From NCBI GenBank assembly GCA_030247885.1, contig JAPDRO010000024.1, positions 186,001 through 250,000 on the forward strand: a DNA stretch of 64,000 nucleotides. Direction: 5' to 3'. The DNA comes from Taxawa tesnikishii (nom. ined.) (lineage: Eukaryota > Ascomycota > Dothideomycetes > Dothideales). This document shows positions 22,036 to 33,958 of this stretch, piece after piece; position 1 is the first letter of the stretch; the number at the start of each line of letters is the position of its first letter. The notes under the pieces were generated by a model. It was not told where the DNA came from. It saw nothing but the letters and a program-made list of their open reading frames with translations, and did not search any database. Position numbers and translations under genes: made by a program.

Positions 22036-25000
22036 ATGGCTACCTCGACCCGCGAGCGTAAGCTCTCTACTTCTGCTCCCATCTCGGACCTTAAGGGCCC
22101 CATCGGGCCACCTGGCCTCACCAGGCCAAAGCATAAGCGTACCGTCACCGGCTTTGGTGCTTCGGATCTCAAGAGTGTCGAGGCCTCCGTTCCTGAGCCT
22201 CAGAGAGCAGCGTAAGTCACTCATAGCGAGCTTGCTATCAGACTATATGACAGATGGCTGACCATTGTGCCACAGATGGAAGAAACACGTGAGCTGAAGC
22301 GTGACTGCTCCGCCTAGTCCTGACATCACTAACAAGAAGCGGTAGACCGCCCGCGAGTTCAAGACGAAGGATGAGTTCGAGGTACGGGCATACGTCTAAG
22401 AGGGTGACATGGTACAATGGCTGATCACGGCGTAGGCGGAAGCTGTCAGACACATTGAGACGACTCTTGCCAGATCTCTCTTCAATTGCGACGAGGCGTA
22501 AGCTCGACAGGGCTGCTGTCGTGGAGCTGTGCTGAAAATATGGCAGGGCCGCGTACTCTGGCACAGCGCTCGCTTTCCGGGATCGCCTGATCATCGAATG
22601 GAATAAGACACAGCAGCAGCAGACCCTTGCTGACCAGAAGCGTGTCTACTGTATGTTCAACACGTGACAACAGCGTGATATCACTGACGCGGATTAGACC
22701 TCTCGTTGGAGTTCTTGATGGGCAGAGCCCTGGACAATGCCATGCTGAACGTCGGTCTGAAAGACGTCGCACGAGGTAAACCACAGAGAGCCACGCAGGT
22801 CGTTTCTCTGGCGCGCTGACAGTACTACAGAGGGTCTTTCTGATCTGGGCTTCCGGATGGAAGACATTATCAGTCAAGAGCGGGATGCAGCGTTGGGTAA
22901 CGGAGGTCTCGGTCGTCTTGCTGCGTGCTTTCTCGACAGTCTCGCTTCCCTCAATTACCCCGCCTGGGGTTATGGATTGCGTTACAGGTACGGTATCTTC
23001 AAGCAGGAGATCATCGACGGATACCAGGTCGAGATCCCAGACTACTGGTTGGACTTCAACCCATGGGAGTTTCCAAGACACGATGTGACCGTTGACATCC
23101 AGTTCTACGGAAACGTCCGTCGGTTCACGGACGACTCTGGCAAGCAAGGTTCCGTGTGGGAGAATGGTGAGATCGTGACTGCGGTGGCCTACGACGTGCC
23201 CATTCCTGGCTACGGTACATCCACCACGAACAACCTCCGCCTGTGGTCTAGCAGAGCATCTGGCGGAGAGTTTGACTTCCAGAAGTTCAACTCGGGCGAC
23301 TACGAGAGTGCAGTAGGTGACCAGCAGAGAGCAGAGACCATCTCTGCTGTACTGTACCCCAACGACAACCTGGAACGTGGAAAGGAGCTTCGTCTCAAGC
23401 AGCAGTACTTCTGGTGCGCTGCCTCCCTTTTCGACATCGTTCGCCGTTTCAAGAAATCCAAGAAGGCATGGAAGGAGTTCCCCAACCAAGTTGCCATTCA
23501 ACTCAATGACACTCACCCAACCCTTGCTATTCCGGAACTGCAGCGCATCCTTGTTGATATCGAGGGTCTTGAGTGGGATGAAGCCTGGAACAGTGAGTGC
23601 AGTGTATGTCGATATTGCACCTGATCGTGTACTGACATGGAACAGTCGTTCAAAACACCTTCGGCTACACCAACCACACCGTCATGCCAGAAGCCCTCGA
23701 GAAGTGGTCTGTGCCTCTCCTCCAGCACCTTCTCCCACGCCACCTTCAGATCATCTACGACATCAACCTGCAATTCCTGCAGTACGTTGAGCGCAACTTC
23801 CCCAAGGATCGTGACATGCTCGGCCGAGTCTCCATCATTGAGGAATCTCAGCCAAAGATGGTCCGCATGGCTTACCTTGCGGTCATCGGCTCGCACAAGG
23901 TCAACGGTGTTGCTGAACTGCACTCGGATTTGATCAAGACGACAATCTTTAAAGACTTTGTGAAAATCTATGGACCAGACAAATTTACCAACGTCACCAA
24001 CGGAATCACTCCTCGGCGCTGGCTCCACCAGGCCAACCCTCGCTTGTCGGACCTCATTGCCTCCAAGGTTGGGGGCAATGAATTCGTCAAGGATCTTACG
24101 CTCATCAACAAGATCGAGCAATGCGTTGACGACAAGGATTTCCGCAAGGAGTTCCAAGAGATCAAGTATGCCAACAAGGTCCGTCTGGCCAAGTACATCA
24201 AGGAAACCATGGGCGTTTCCGTCAACCCCTCTGCTCTGTTCGACGTCCAAGTAAAGCGAATCCACGAGTACAAGCGCCAGCAGCTCAATATATTCGGTGT
24301 CATTGACCGCTACCTGAAGCTCAAGAAGATGTCTCCAGAGGAGCGCAAGAAGCAGGTGCCCAGAGTTTCCATTTTCGGTGGCAAGGCCGCACCCGGCTAC
24401 TGGCAGGCGAAGAACATCATCCACCTCGTCAACTCCGTCGGCAAGGTTGTCAACAACGATAAGGACATTGGTGACGCTCTGAAGGTCATTTTCCTGGAGG
24501 ACTACAATGTCAGCAAGGCGGAGATCATCATCCCTGCCAGCGATATCAGCGAGCACATCTCAACCGCCGGTACCGAGGCTTCGGGTACCTCGAACATGAA
24601 GTTCGTTCTGAACGGCGGTCTGATCATCGGCACGTGCGACGGCGCCAACATCGAGATCACGCGCGAGATCGGCGAGCAGAACATCTTCCTCTTCGGCAAC
24701 TTGGCCGAGGATGTCGAGGATCTCCGCCACGCACACTTCTACAGCGAGTTCCACCTCAACCAAGACCTCGCCGCCGTCTTCGACGCCATCCGCAACGGCA
24801 CCTTCGGCGACGCCGAGTCCTTTTCCTCCCTCGTCAACAGCATCACCGAGCACGGTGACTTCTACCTCGTCTCCGATGACTTCCAGAGCTACATCGAGAC
24901 CCAGGCGCTCATCGATGAGGCCTACAAGAACCAGGAGGAGTGGGTCACCAAGTGCATCACTGCGGTCAGCCGGATGGGCTTCTTCACCTCGGATCGCTGC

Positions 25001-25093
25001 ATCGATGAGTATGCCGAGATGATCTGGAACGTCGAGCCGCTGGCGCCTCAATCGAACGGCGTCGATGAGGTTCCCAGAGGCAAGGAAGAGTAA
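22036..25093 (+). CDS. GPH1: Glycogen phosphorylase
   Basis: Eight exons (22036-22211, 22276-22288, 22346-22381, 22436-22497, 22547-22650, 22698-22775, 22831-23592, 23646-25093) give 892 residues. The enzyme cleaves terminal alpha-1,4 glucose units from glycogen with phosphate, releasing glucose-1-phosphate. Signatures include [50 protein letters not shown] and [15 protein letters not shown]; the lysine of the last is the pyridoxal-phosphate Schiff-base residue. The N-terminal leader ([11 protein letters not shown]) holds a Thr placed like the PKA site of the yeast enzyme, so phosphorylation control is plausible. All introns but one fall in the first 800 bp. Exon 2 is only 13 nt (WKKH), and an annotation could easily skip it. 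The reading frame is intact throughout. Confidence 0.97.
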
Positions 25094-26910
25094 TGTGTGT
25101 GAGGGGTTTCGAATATACTGGGTCACGGTGACGGAAAAGCAAGGCTCGTTATGCTTGTCGTATGGCACGATTAACGGGGGTTTAAGGGTCTTTACACTAG
25201 ACTTTCGATAGCTTCTTCGAGATGGTTCAGGTAGTCTCATGGCTTTTTGTCGTCTTTGCGAGGGCCCGTCTGGAATGAATGGTAAACCTATGGCTCTCGA
25301 AAAGAGTGGTTTCTCCCCGTCCGAAAAGTTGGGGTGCGAGTGCTTATACTACCTGCCTGCCTGCCTGCCTGCCTGCCTGCTCTTTTCTGGCATGTGGTAA
25401 AAAGGGCAGATACGTCACCGGGTCGGAAAAGCTGTGATTGGGCAAGGAGGGCAACACGTCCTCCACCAATTCAAGACAGCTTTGGAGGCTCAGACTGCGT
25501 GAACTGGCACATTCCGTGCATGATACAGATTGTACAGTATCCCTGCTCATGTTTGCGTAAGCGGTTGTGCTTGTGCTGCTGCAGGCTGAAGTGGTAACGC
25601 ATGGTCGAGCGCGGGCTGAGTGGGCAAGGCCAGGTTCGCCCGGATCTGCCGTGTATATTGTAAGAAGCAGGAAGTGGTGTGGACGAGCAGAAGAAATGTC
25701 AATGAATGGGATGCGGACCGGTGTACAGGGAACCCTAGACGGGGCCCTAGAGGGGAAAGGGCGGATGAGGACGACAGAGAAAGAGAGGTCCAAAGGCAGC
25801 AGGAGACACGTATGTTTATCTTGCGGCCCCCTGCTCGGCAGAGTCTCTCAACCCTTGGAAAAACTCATCAGCTCGCCGCTTCGCTCGGCTCTTGTTGCGT
25901 TCGACTGACCGTGCTTCACCGAACGCGCTGTCGCCTGCAGGATGCGAGATGCTGTTCGTGCATGCCGCAGGGTGTCTGAATCTGCAACTCAACGCTACAG
26001 CGACGTACGCCGCTTCGAACTGGCAGTTGGCCAACGTGCTTCTGCTGGAATCAACGCATTCGGAGCTTTAGCCGGGCTCGGCCGCTTGATCCTCAATAGA
26101 CCAGGTTCGATGCTGGAGCCGCCCGCCAGTCGCGAAGCTTCGAATTGGGGACTAAAGCAGACGGCATTCCTTGAAACTGTGCAGGACCCGCAGTTTTCTT
26201 GCATCTGTCGCAATAGGCAGACACCCTACCAGATTCGTCTTTCCTCGCATCGCCCCTCCATTGGCTTCAATCCTCACCGCCCACGTCTCAGCCGCAACTA
26301 TCGACGGGTGCCAGACGCCAGATTCTACGCAGTCAGCCCGCCACGCTATAGAATGATGCGGATCCAGACCCTCCGTGTAGTCGTGACAGTGGTGAGACTG
26401 TATGGGAGTGCGCGACGCTAAGCGGTCCCGCTTCAGAGCGTGTCATACTGTAGCTCTTTCTCCCCAAGATCTGTGATGTGGACACCCGCAGCTACGCCGG
26501 GCATATAGCTGAGATCAAGCCTTGACGGGGTAGAAGCGCCGCAGGGGCTATGGTATTGCACGCAGATCAGTTGAGCGGTTGCACAGTAGGCAGGAGGTCA
26601 AACGCCGTAGTGCAGTCTCCCGCTTTCCGACCTTGACTCTCGCCCTGTTACGCCCTCAAGCGTCTCTGTAGTTCCCCTTGCAGCTTTACGAATCAGAACT
26701 ACAATTGCTTGCCGGCCGATTAGCTCGAGACCGTTCAAACAACGCGCTGTGGTGACGCAACGTCTTCCGTACTGTGCGCCTGTCAACTCGCAACTTACCG
26801 TCCCGCTTTCCAACGACGCAGACCCCCGCCGTCCCGACACCGAGTTCAACCATTCTCTTTTAACGTCCTGCATCCCGACATTCCGACATCCGTAGCGCCG
26901 ACCACCCAAA
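25094..26910. other. Gene-free interval with a CCTG microsatellite
   Basis: About 1.8 kb between glycogen phosphorylase and the small membrane-protein gene. Apart from the CCTG repeat at 25352-25380 I see only short overlapping frames and no protein-family signal. Confidence 0.5.
25352..25380. repeat. CCTG tetranucleotide microsatellite
   Basis: About seven perfect copies of CCTG occur downstream of glycogen phosphorylase. Confidence 0.9.
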
Positions 26911-27357
26911 TCAGCACACCCTGACCTTATCAAGTATCCTCCCATCAAAGAACTCCAGACTCTCCACCGACGCCCTTCCCGAGCCCTGTCCCGTCTCCAA
27001 CACACTCGTCACAACTTCAGATTCCACAGCCACTTCTCCAGCCTCAAACGCGACTTCACCGTCACCGATCCTGGTCTTCAGCATACTCGGGCCATGCGGT
27101 TCCATAGCCACACCATCATCGTCTCCGGCTGCGCTGTCCCTGCCTGGCGGCAAATTCGTGGTCCGGGCAGATTCCCGCAGCCGTGGTACCGTTTCCACGT
27201 CGGCTGGCTGCGGGCTCGTACGACAAGTGTGCATGCACCACGTCACCGCAAACCTCGTTATGCCGTAGAGAACGGCCAAGGTCAGGAGAGCCGTGGTGAC
27301 GAAGATGAGCGCCATGGCGATGTCGATAGTGAGGGTTTGGAGACGTGGGAGATGCAT
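26911..27357 (-). CDS. Small single-pass membrane protein, unknown
   Basis: A 148-residue frame starting MHLPRLQTLTIDIAMALI. Residues ~13-37 form one hydrophobic segment (MALIFVTTALLTLAVLYGIT), consistent with a membrane anchor or signal anchor. The rest is polar and acidic, with repeated GEVA/GDGEVAFEA words, and looks disordered. I recognise no family. The ATG at 27357 directly precedes the hydrophobic stretch, a sensible start. It could be a lineage-specific protein or a chance frame. The membrane segment and acidic tail argue mildly for a real gene. Confidence 0.45.
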   Translation of the reverse strand: MHLPRLQTLTIDIAMALIFVTTALLTLAVLYGITRFAVTWCMHTCRTSPQPADVETVPRLRESARTTNLPPGRDSAAGDDDGVAMEPHGPSMLKTRIGDGEVAFEAGEVAVESEVVTSVLETGQGSGRASVESLEFFDGRILDKVRVC

Positions 27358-27808
27358 TGTTGGATGTTGGCCAGTTTTTTAAGCCGAATTCGAGGCTAAT
27401 TCAGGTGATAGTCGGGTGTTGTGTGTGCTTGAGGAGGTGGCCCGGACGATCGTTGCGATCAACTGGATGTGTTGGTCGTGTCGTTTCCGAATCTCCGTGC
27501 TTGAGCAGCCTTCGCGCGGTCGTTTGAAAATAGTAAATACGATATCCGTGATTCGAGAACAAGGATCCAGAGGATGTCGTAACCAACATACAGATACAGA
27601 TAAATGCGAAAACTTGGTCATAAGTGAAACATGTCTTCGAAGCACCTGTGCGTTGGTGATTCTTACCGCTCGAAGGGAAAGGAAAGGGGGAAAGGTGAAC
27701 AAGGTAACTCCGTGACCTACCTTCGCCCTGAAGTACGCTGCACAACACCTTTCACGTTAGGAGACAGCTCGACGCACCAACTGTTCTAGAGATGAACGAT
27801 TAGCATTA
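27358..27808. other. Intergenic, nothing recognised
   Basis: A gap between two minus-strand genes: the Spo7-like 3' end is at its right edge and the membrane-protein start at its left. No feature is supported. Confidence 0.5.
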
Positions 27809-29225
27809 TCAACTCTTCTCTTGCTTAATCTCTACATCCGTGGGCGGTGTATCCTCTTTCTTAATGTCCGTATCCGAGGACGAGCTAGCAGTGCTGAGGT
27901 TGCTGGGTCGCTTGCTCAACGAAGGCTCGCGACCAATCGCAGTCGCAGAGGAATCGCTAGTTAACGGCGTGCGCGGCCTCGAATCGTCTCGAGGCGTAAA
28001 CCGAGTCGGTTTAGGGACAGCGCCTCCGTTGCTCGCAGTCGATGGGTTAGAAGTTGGCTTCTTCTTCCGTCCGAGTCCTTGACTGCTGCTGCCTCTCCTC
28101 AACCTGTCCTCTCCAGGACGGCGCGGGTGACGACTGTCTGGTTCGGGTGTGACGCTTCGTGAGCTGGAACGAGAGTGGCTGCCGTCGCGTAGTAAACTCT
28201 CCGGCCTCTTCTTCCTGAGCTGGGTGGCGCTGCCTTTCTCCCTGATGGTCCTGGCAATCATTTCCAGATCGGCTTTCTTCGCGCCTCGTAGGTTCTGCCA
28301 TCCTCTCCAGCCGGTCCACCAAAGCCAGCCGCCTTCTCTCTTGGCGATTTCCCGGTTGCGGGCCTTGATAATTTTGCGTAAACGGGCGCGTCGCTCGTTC
28401 TCCTTTTCCCAATACGTGGTGCGGTAGTTATCCCAATCCTCTCTGAAATCCGGAGAGAAGGGCTTCGGAAGCAACAGTAGCTTGATGTAGTCTCCGCCAG
28501 GGGCGATATCCTCCTCGATCCAGCCTTCCCTTCCTCCATCTTCCCATTTCCGCAGCCTGTCTTTTTCCTTGTCCTGACCAATGCTCCTCTCGATGTCTTT
28601 CGGCATGACCTCAAACCGCATGCCCTTGACTTCAGTCAAATGCCACCAGCCTAACGGATCCAGCAAAGACAGATAGCCCAGTGCTTCCTTCCACCACGGG
28701 CCTCTGATGACAACGACCTTGAGGTTGAATCCTCTCAATCCCCTGTTTGTGATGCCAACCCATCTCCTCGGCCACCTGACCCCACGTTCCCACATGCCCG
28801 TCCCCCACACCAACGACGCAGTAACAACACCACCCACCCAACCCACCTTCTCCCCCATATCAACGACCCAATACGGACTCCCGCCCGTCCCCTTGCCATC
28901 CTCCCTCGGCCTCAGGAACAACAGATACGTAAACGTCAGGGTCCAGATAGCCAAGACGGTCATGAGGACCGAGTACAGTCTCAAGCGGGCGCGTAAGGAC
29001 AGATACTGCGCGCGCAGCGAGGACTCGAGGATGAGCAGGTTGAGATATATCTGGCCCGGCGAGGACGGAAGGTTAGAGGTAGGGTCGTAGGTCGTTGACG
29101 GAGGGGCTGGGGTGCTGTGATGGATTCGGAAGCTGAGGCACGACGGGCGGCGGATGCGACTTGGTCGGGAGAGACGTCGGGGGTGGTGCGCCTTTGACAA
29201 TGCGATCTAACTGTGAGGTGGACAT
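27809..29225 (-). CDS. SPO7: Spo7-like subunit of the Nem1-Spo7 phosphatase
   Basis: The N-terminus MSTSQLDRIVKGAPPPTSLP leads to YDPTSNLPSSPGQIYLNLLI, the conserved entry into Spo7. The family core follows: LLILESSLRAQYLSLRARLR, two membrane segments (~75-95 and ~115-135), then WVGITNRGLRGFNLKVVVIR and GYLSLLDPLGWWH. In the family Spo7 anchors the Nem1 phosphatase in the nuclear/ER membrane, where it activates the lipin Pah1 and so controls lipid storage. The N-terminal and core parts are in different frames. A 46-nt intron (29115-29160) with a weak gtcgca donor joins them cleanly and gives 456 residues. The C-terminal 150 residues are basic and Ser-rich, longer than in yeast, and look disordered. 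A one-base error is an alternative to the intron. Confidence 0.85.
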
Positions 29226-29965
29226 GCTGCTGGGTACTTTGAGTGCGTTGATGCGGGTGTAGCTGGCTCGTCTGGCTGGCTGGCTGTTCCCAAGACGCAA
29301 GCTGGATGTAGAAGGCGCGGTTGTAATGCCCGCGGTTCGGCAGGATTCCTATCGCATCGTGTCCGAACGGCTGATGCCTGGCTTAATTGCGCGCTCCGGA
29401 TATAACAAAGGCAGACAAGAAGTGTTGCGCGAATCGGTGCTCGTTCGTACGGGTGGGTTGGACGCTGCAAGTGAGGCTGAGGCGACGCGGCCGGAGTTTG
29501 CGGAGCCAGTTTGGGCCGAGCATCGTGCGACGCCAGATGTGATGGGATTTGGGCCATAATAATCGGTTAATCCCATCAGATCTGAACTAGATAAGTGGCA
29601 TGGTTCGATTCATTGGCCCTGAATGACCTGCATACATCATCGCCGCCGGCTGCAGGTAAACACTCAAAACCTTTGCAGCTGCACTCTGCCTCAACACTTT
29701 CTCTACTCGCTTCCACTTCTTTCCCTGTTAGGATCTACATATCCGTCGCGGTCGCTCTTTCCTCTTGTGTCTTCCGAGTCGCGTGTTCAAGATTCCACCA
29801 TCCGTCGCGCGCTCGTACCGCGCCGCGTCTGTCATTCCAGGCAGCCACTTGACCAAAGCCAGGGTTGCGAGCCGCTTGTTCGCCGCCCCTGAAAGACACT
29901 CGAATACAAGAATTCGGAGTTGTACGATACACCAAGCCAGGCGTAGCAACACGGCGACAGCAACC
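29226..29965. promoter_or_regulatory. Divergent region between Spo7 and lipid-hydrolase genes
   Basis: About 740 bp carry both upstream regions. Short frames occur on both strands but none is convincing. A CT-rich stretch near 29660-29800 fits a plus-strand leader. Confidence 0.45.
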
Positions 29966-31585
29966 ATGGCTTCAGCAGATGCAGAAGACGTGCGCGAACG
30001 CGGCCAGCAGCCTATGCTTGCTAGACAGCGCGAGAACCGTTCCGCCCAGAAGCCGGGCCATTTTCCTCTGGGCTACAAAGAGGGATTCAGTCAATGGGTA
30101 GGTTGACAGCATACCATAACATACCCTACCCTATCACCGTAGCATCTACTGACTCGATCCCAGTGGCAAGGTCTATCTCCGGCCGTCACCGAGCATCGCG
30201 TGCTGTCCTTCATCCCATACCTACAAAAGCCTCCTACCCACACACAGACCGGCTCTGCGCCACCTTCGACGAGCCCATCGACCGCGGAAGTACACAAGAC
30301 AGCTGACAGAGAAGCGGACCCAATCACCACGAACAGCATAACAGACCCTTACGGACCACGACGGTGGGCTTCCAACCTTGTGCAGTTGAGGGGAAAGAAC
30401 CGCTTCCTTAACGAGTTCTCTGTCGAGAGGATCGGGGAAGAGGTGGACAACGATCTGGTTATGCTCCACGGCTACGGCGCAGGTCTGGGGTTTTTCTACA
30501 AGAATTTCGAGTCGCTGTCTCGGCGACCCGGCTGGAAGCTGTATGCTCTGGATATGCTAGGCATGGGCCGGTCGTCCCGTCCGCCCTTCAGGATCCACGC
30601 CAAAGATCGTCAGGGCAAGATCACCGAAGCTGAGAACTGGTTCATCGACGCGCTGGAAGAATGGCGGATAAAGAAGGGCATCGACAAATTCACGCTTCTC
30701 GGACACAGCATGGGAGGGTACATGGCCGTAGCGTACGCGCTCAAGTACCCCGGCCGTTTAAAGAAGCTCATCCTTGCGTCTCCAGTCGGAATACCCGAAG
30801 ACCCGTACGCAGTGAGCGCGGATATGCCTGAGCCGGGCGACTCCTCCGTCGTCAACGAAGTCACGCAAGACGCCTCGAGCACCGAAGCGGGAGCCTCGTC
30901 CGCTGCCAACACATCCAACGCTCCAAACGCGCCCACGGGCACCGAACGCAAGCGGCCTATGCCGAAATGGTTCGCCACCCTATGGGACGCCAACATCTCA
31001 CCCTTCTCGCTGGTGCGCTGGGCCGGGCCCTTGGGTCCACGTCTCGTCTCCGGCTGGACGAGCCGCCGCTTCAGCCACCTTCCGCCCGAAGAGGCGCAGG
31101 CGCTGCACGACTACAGCTACTCGTTGTTCCGCCAACGGGGAAGCGGCGAGTATGCGCTTGCGTACATCCTAGCGCCGGGTGCGTTCGCGCGCAGCCCGCT
31201 CATCAGGCGCATTCAGGGCGTCGGACGGCAGTGGATCGAGCCGCATTTCGGCCCGCTTCCTGACGATGCTAGCAGGGAACCGCAACCCGCGCAGGCTAAG
31301 GTGAGGGAGACCGGCATCCCGGTTGTGTTGATGTATGGCGAGCACGATTGGATGGACGTGAAAGGCGGTTATGCGGCCGAGGAGAAGATGAAGGTGGAGA
31401 AGGAAAGGGCGTTGAAGAGTGCGAGCGAGGAGGAGAGGAAGAGGGAGAACGGGGATGTGAAGGTGGTGATTATCAGGAAGGCGGGCCATCATGTCTATCT
31501 GGACGGGCCGGATCACTTCAACAGCGTAATGGCGGACGAGATGGCGGATGTAGAGAAGAGGGAGAAGAGGTTGAAGGAGTTGTGA
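29966..31585 (+). CDS. CGI-58/ABHD5-like alpha/beta hydrolase
   Basis: Two exons (29966-30097 and 30164-31585) encode 517 residues. The fold begins near residue 130 with VMLHGYGAGLGFFYKNFESL, the oxyanion-hole region. The nucleophile elbow is GHSMGG, the acid is in GEHDWMD, and the final His sits in AGHHVYLDGPDHF. That last stretch also fits the HxxxxD motif linked to lysophosphatidic-acid acyltransferase activity in ABHD4/ABHD5 proteins. Fungal relatives include the cardiolipin deacylase Cld1 and the acyltransferase Ict1, so the role is in phospholipid remodelling, probably at mitochondria or lipid droplets (inference). A low-complexity Ala/Ser-rich insert lies at ~280-310. It neighbours the Spo7 gene, another lipid regulator, head-to-head. 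Confidence 0.88.
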
Positions 31586-32863
31586 TGCTAGAAGGGGATC
31601 GGGGATTGAAGTTGTGTGTTTTCGAACAGCGAGGCGTTGGCGGTGTTTCGGATTTGGCCCGATCTGGTCGTTAATATAGATGTGGGCAGCGGCGCCCTGC
31701 TGCATTGCGTCGTGGCAATCAACTTGCCCGTTGTACAGGTTCGCTCACCAGCGTCGTGTCTTTCCTGCGTGCAAACAGCATGAGAACATCTTCTCTGATA
31801 GTTCATGTGCGCTAGTCAAAGCGATTTAGATCGAGAGTGAGTGGGACGTTCATATCACGACGACACTGACTCAGGTTTTCTTCCATGCACATCTTCATCC
31901 GTCGCACCTGCATTGTAGCGCATCACCAAATCTGAGCTTACCCTTCCATGAGCAGCGCCTTCCTCCAAAGATCAGCCAATCCCGGTCGGATCTATCGATG
32001 GCAGCACTAAGAGGAAGGTACGTGTCTCAAACCGGGAAAATCTGGTCCCACTTTGGAATCGTACGGCTGGAGAGCCCACGTTTCACCTTTGTGGGAGGAG
32101 ACTGGTGAGCAAGAAGAGCGTGGTGGATACGCCTCCCGAATTTACACCAGTAGAAGCGGTGAGGGCATGGCGTGACGTGGAGTTTCTGTCATGATCTAGA
32201 GCATTCGAGGGAACCGTCTACTCTCGGCTTCCTGCGAGAGCACGAGTGAGGTCGTGGCAGAAAATTAATTCTGCCGCCACCTCACCGCGTTTGTGAATGT
32301 GGGAGCGTTGGGCATTTGAACGACCTGCCCGTCTTGATGACCATCGCTCTGATAGATAGTGCGAGACCATCGACTAGAAAGGAGGACGAGGATGGGGTGG
32401 TTAGCAGGTCACTGCTGCCAACCAGTGAGCGTCGATCCCACCGGTTGTTGTCAGCCGCAAGCTAGTCTTCGAAAGGGTGGTATTTCTTCACACCTTCGCA
32501 CAGCCGTAGAATCCGGTGTGGCTCATGATCGAGTTGAGGTCACACAACGCCTCAGCACGCAGTATCCGAGACGCACTCGTTGAAGCTCAGTAAAGTACAA
32601 TTCTTTCTTGCCCGTTCTTCCACCGTCAGTCTCACTATTTACACTTCTCTTTTCATCTTCGCCGGTCTCCTTCTGTGCATCCGCGCCCAAATTTGCTCAC
32701 TCCTTTTCCAGAACTAGAAGCAAGACTCTCAAACTCTCCCATTCTTTCAGCACTAGGCTCCCAGTCCACTTTCGAACGTCGAGCCGCTCGTCTTCCCCAT
32801 CGCCGCCCTTCTCGTTCTCTCCCTTTCCTCTCAACCCTCTTTTATTCCCCTGCAGTCTCTCCG
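31586..32863. other. Gene-free interval with a 40-nt hairpin and CT-rich tract
   Basis: No gene is supported. It contains a strong inverted repeat (32246-32285, listed separately). A long pyrimidine-rich stretch at about 32610-32860 resembles a plus-strand fungal promoter or leader, although I cannot identify a matching plus-strand gene. Confidence 0.45.
32246..32285. repeat. 40-nt near-perfect inverted repeat
   Basis: The 17-nt arms GTGAGGTCGTGGCAGAA and the reverse complement of TTCTGCCGCCACCTCAC match at 15 of 17 positions, around a 6-nt AT-rich loop. It could form a stable hairpin or be the remnant of a small inverted-repeat element. Confidence 0.75.
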
Positions 32864-33286
32864 TCAATCTATCCCGCGCTTGCAGTACTTGTCGATCCAG
32901 CTCTCATCGATCAGCCCATCGTTATGTTCCGCTGCCCAAACTCTTTCAACCGACTTGAGCGCATACATCCAAACTTCACGATCGATGCTGCTGGAGGCGA
33001 CATGTTCGAGCATCACGAGGCAGTTTCGCGGTGAAAGTTCCCCTTTGTCGTACTGGAGGAGCCCCCTACCCAATCTACGGATGTCGGAGCGGACCTCTTC
33101 TTGCCCGCTAAGACGGTCGTTGAAGTGTTCCATGAGTCCCTCCGTTGAGGTGGTTTGTTCATTGTTCTCTGCGACTGATGCAGCGGTGTCCATATTGCGT
33201 ATGGCAAGTGTTCTGAAATGACCTACAGTGACAGGATCGAGGGCATTGCACTGCTTGTATACCACCTTCCTTTTCTTTGAATGCAT
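32864..33286 (-). CDS. Hypothetical protein, 140 residues
   Basis: Starting from the first in-frame ATG (33286) the product begins MHSKKRKVVYKQCNALDPVT. I recognise no family. The composition is ordinary and charged. The C-terminal half (LGRGLLQYDKGELSPRNCLV, then MLEHVASSSIDREVWMYALK) looks like a compact helical domain, not a random frame. The frame stays open upstream of the ATG with no second ATG, so an unseen 5' exon is possible. A pyrimidine-rich plus-strand tract lies just beyond its 3' end, which weakens the case. No signal peptide or membrane segment was seen. Confidence 0.4.
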   Translation of the reverse strand: MHSKKRKVVYKQCNALDPVTVGHFRTLAIRNMDTAASVAENNEQTTSTEGLMEHFNDRLSGQEEVRSDIRRLGRGLLQYDKGELSPRNCLVMLEHVASSSIDREVWMYALKSVERVWAAEHNDGLIDESWIDKYCKRGID

Positions 33287-33958
33287 CTCATCAAGACGCT
33301 CCACACGAGGACGCGTCCTAGCATCAAGCGCGCGGAGATATCTAGAAGGCACGTTCGTACAGCTGAATGTTTGCTCGCTCAGCACACGAGATGACGGAAG
33401 ATGCTACCGCACGAAAAGGGCTGGAAGAAAGACAAAGCGGAAGTCTACACCGTTGCGTACATCTCCCTCCCCCACCCGGATCTTTCGAGTTCACCTCTTC
33501 ATTTTTTGCGCTTACAACTTCATCCTTACACCATTTTGCAATGGAGCTTTCCATGTGTCTTGCGCTCAGCAGGTCTTCTTGGCGGTGATTGCGGTAGCGG
33601 TCTTTGTGAGAACAGAAGTAGCAGTGCATTCAGCGGTAGTGACAGACACAGCCGTTGTTGTTGTTGTTGTTGGTATATACTACTTGCCTCTTCTCGAAGG
33701 ATATTACAAGCCAGACTTCTCGAGTATAAACACATCTCCGTGTGGCAAGCATACGGATAATGAAGGTATTGTATGTCATTCGTCCATGCTGTCTCCAACG
33801 CCCAAACGCCATCATATCCCAAACTTTACATTCAGTACCCTTGCCAACACTATACGAACTCCAAAATCCTCACAAAGAATGGCACGACCTTGGTTCTCAT
33901 TATGCATGCATTCGTTTCTTCACCCTGCAATGCAACGTGCCCTATGCCTGTGACTCTT
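33287..33958. other. Intergenic with a GTT repeat
   Basis: No gene is supported. A GTT triplet run lies at 33654-33673. The surrounding short frames overlap one another on both strands. Confidence 0.45.
33654..33673. repeat. GTT triplet microsatellite
   Basis: Six to seven tandem GTT copies. Confidence 0.85.

Noticed and set aside
23513-24556. Long minus-strand frame opposite glycogen phosphorylase
   Set aside because: It is antisense to a strongly conserved exon; its sequence reflects the codon bias of the real gene.
29161-29225. Homopolymer under-call in Spo7 (C5 run)
   Set aside because: Adding a base there gives the wrong frame; an intron explains the shift better.
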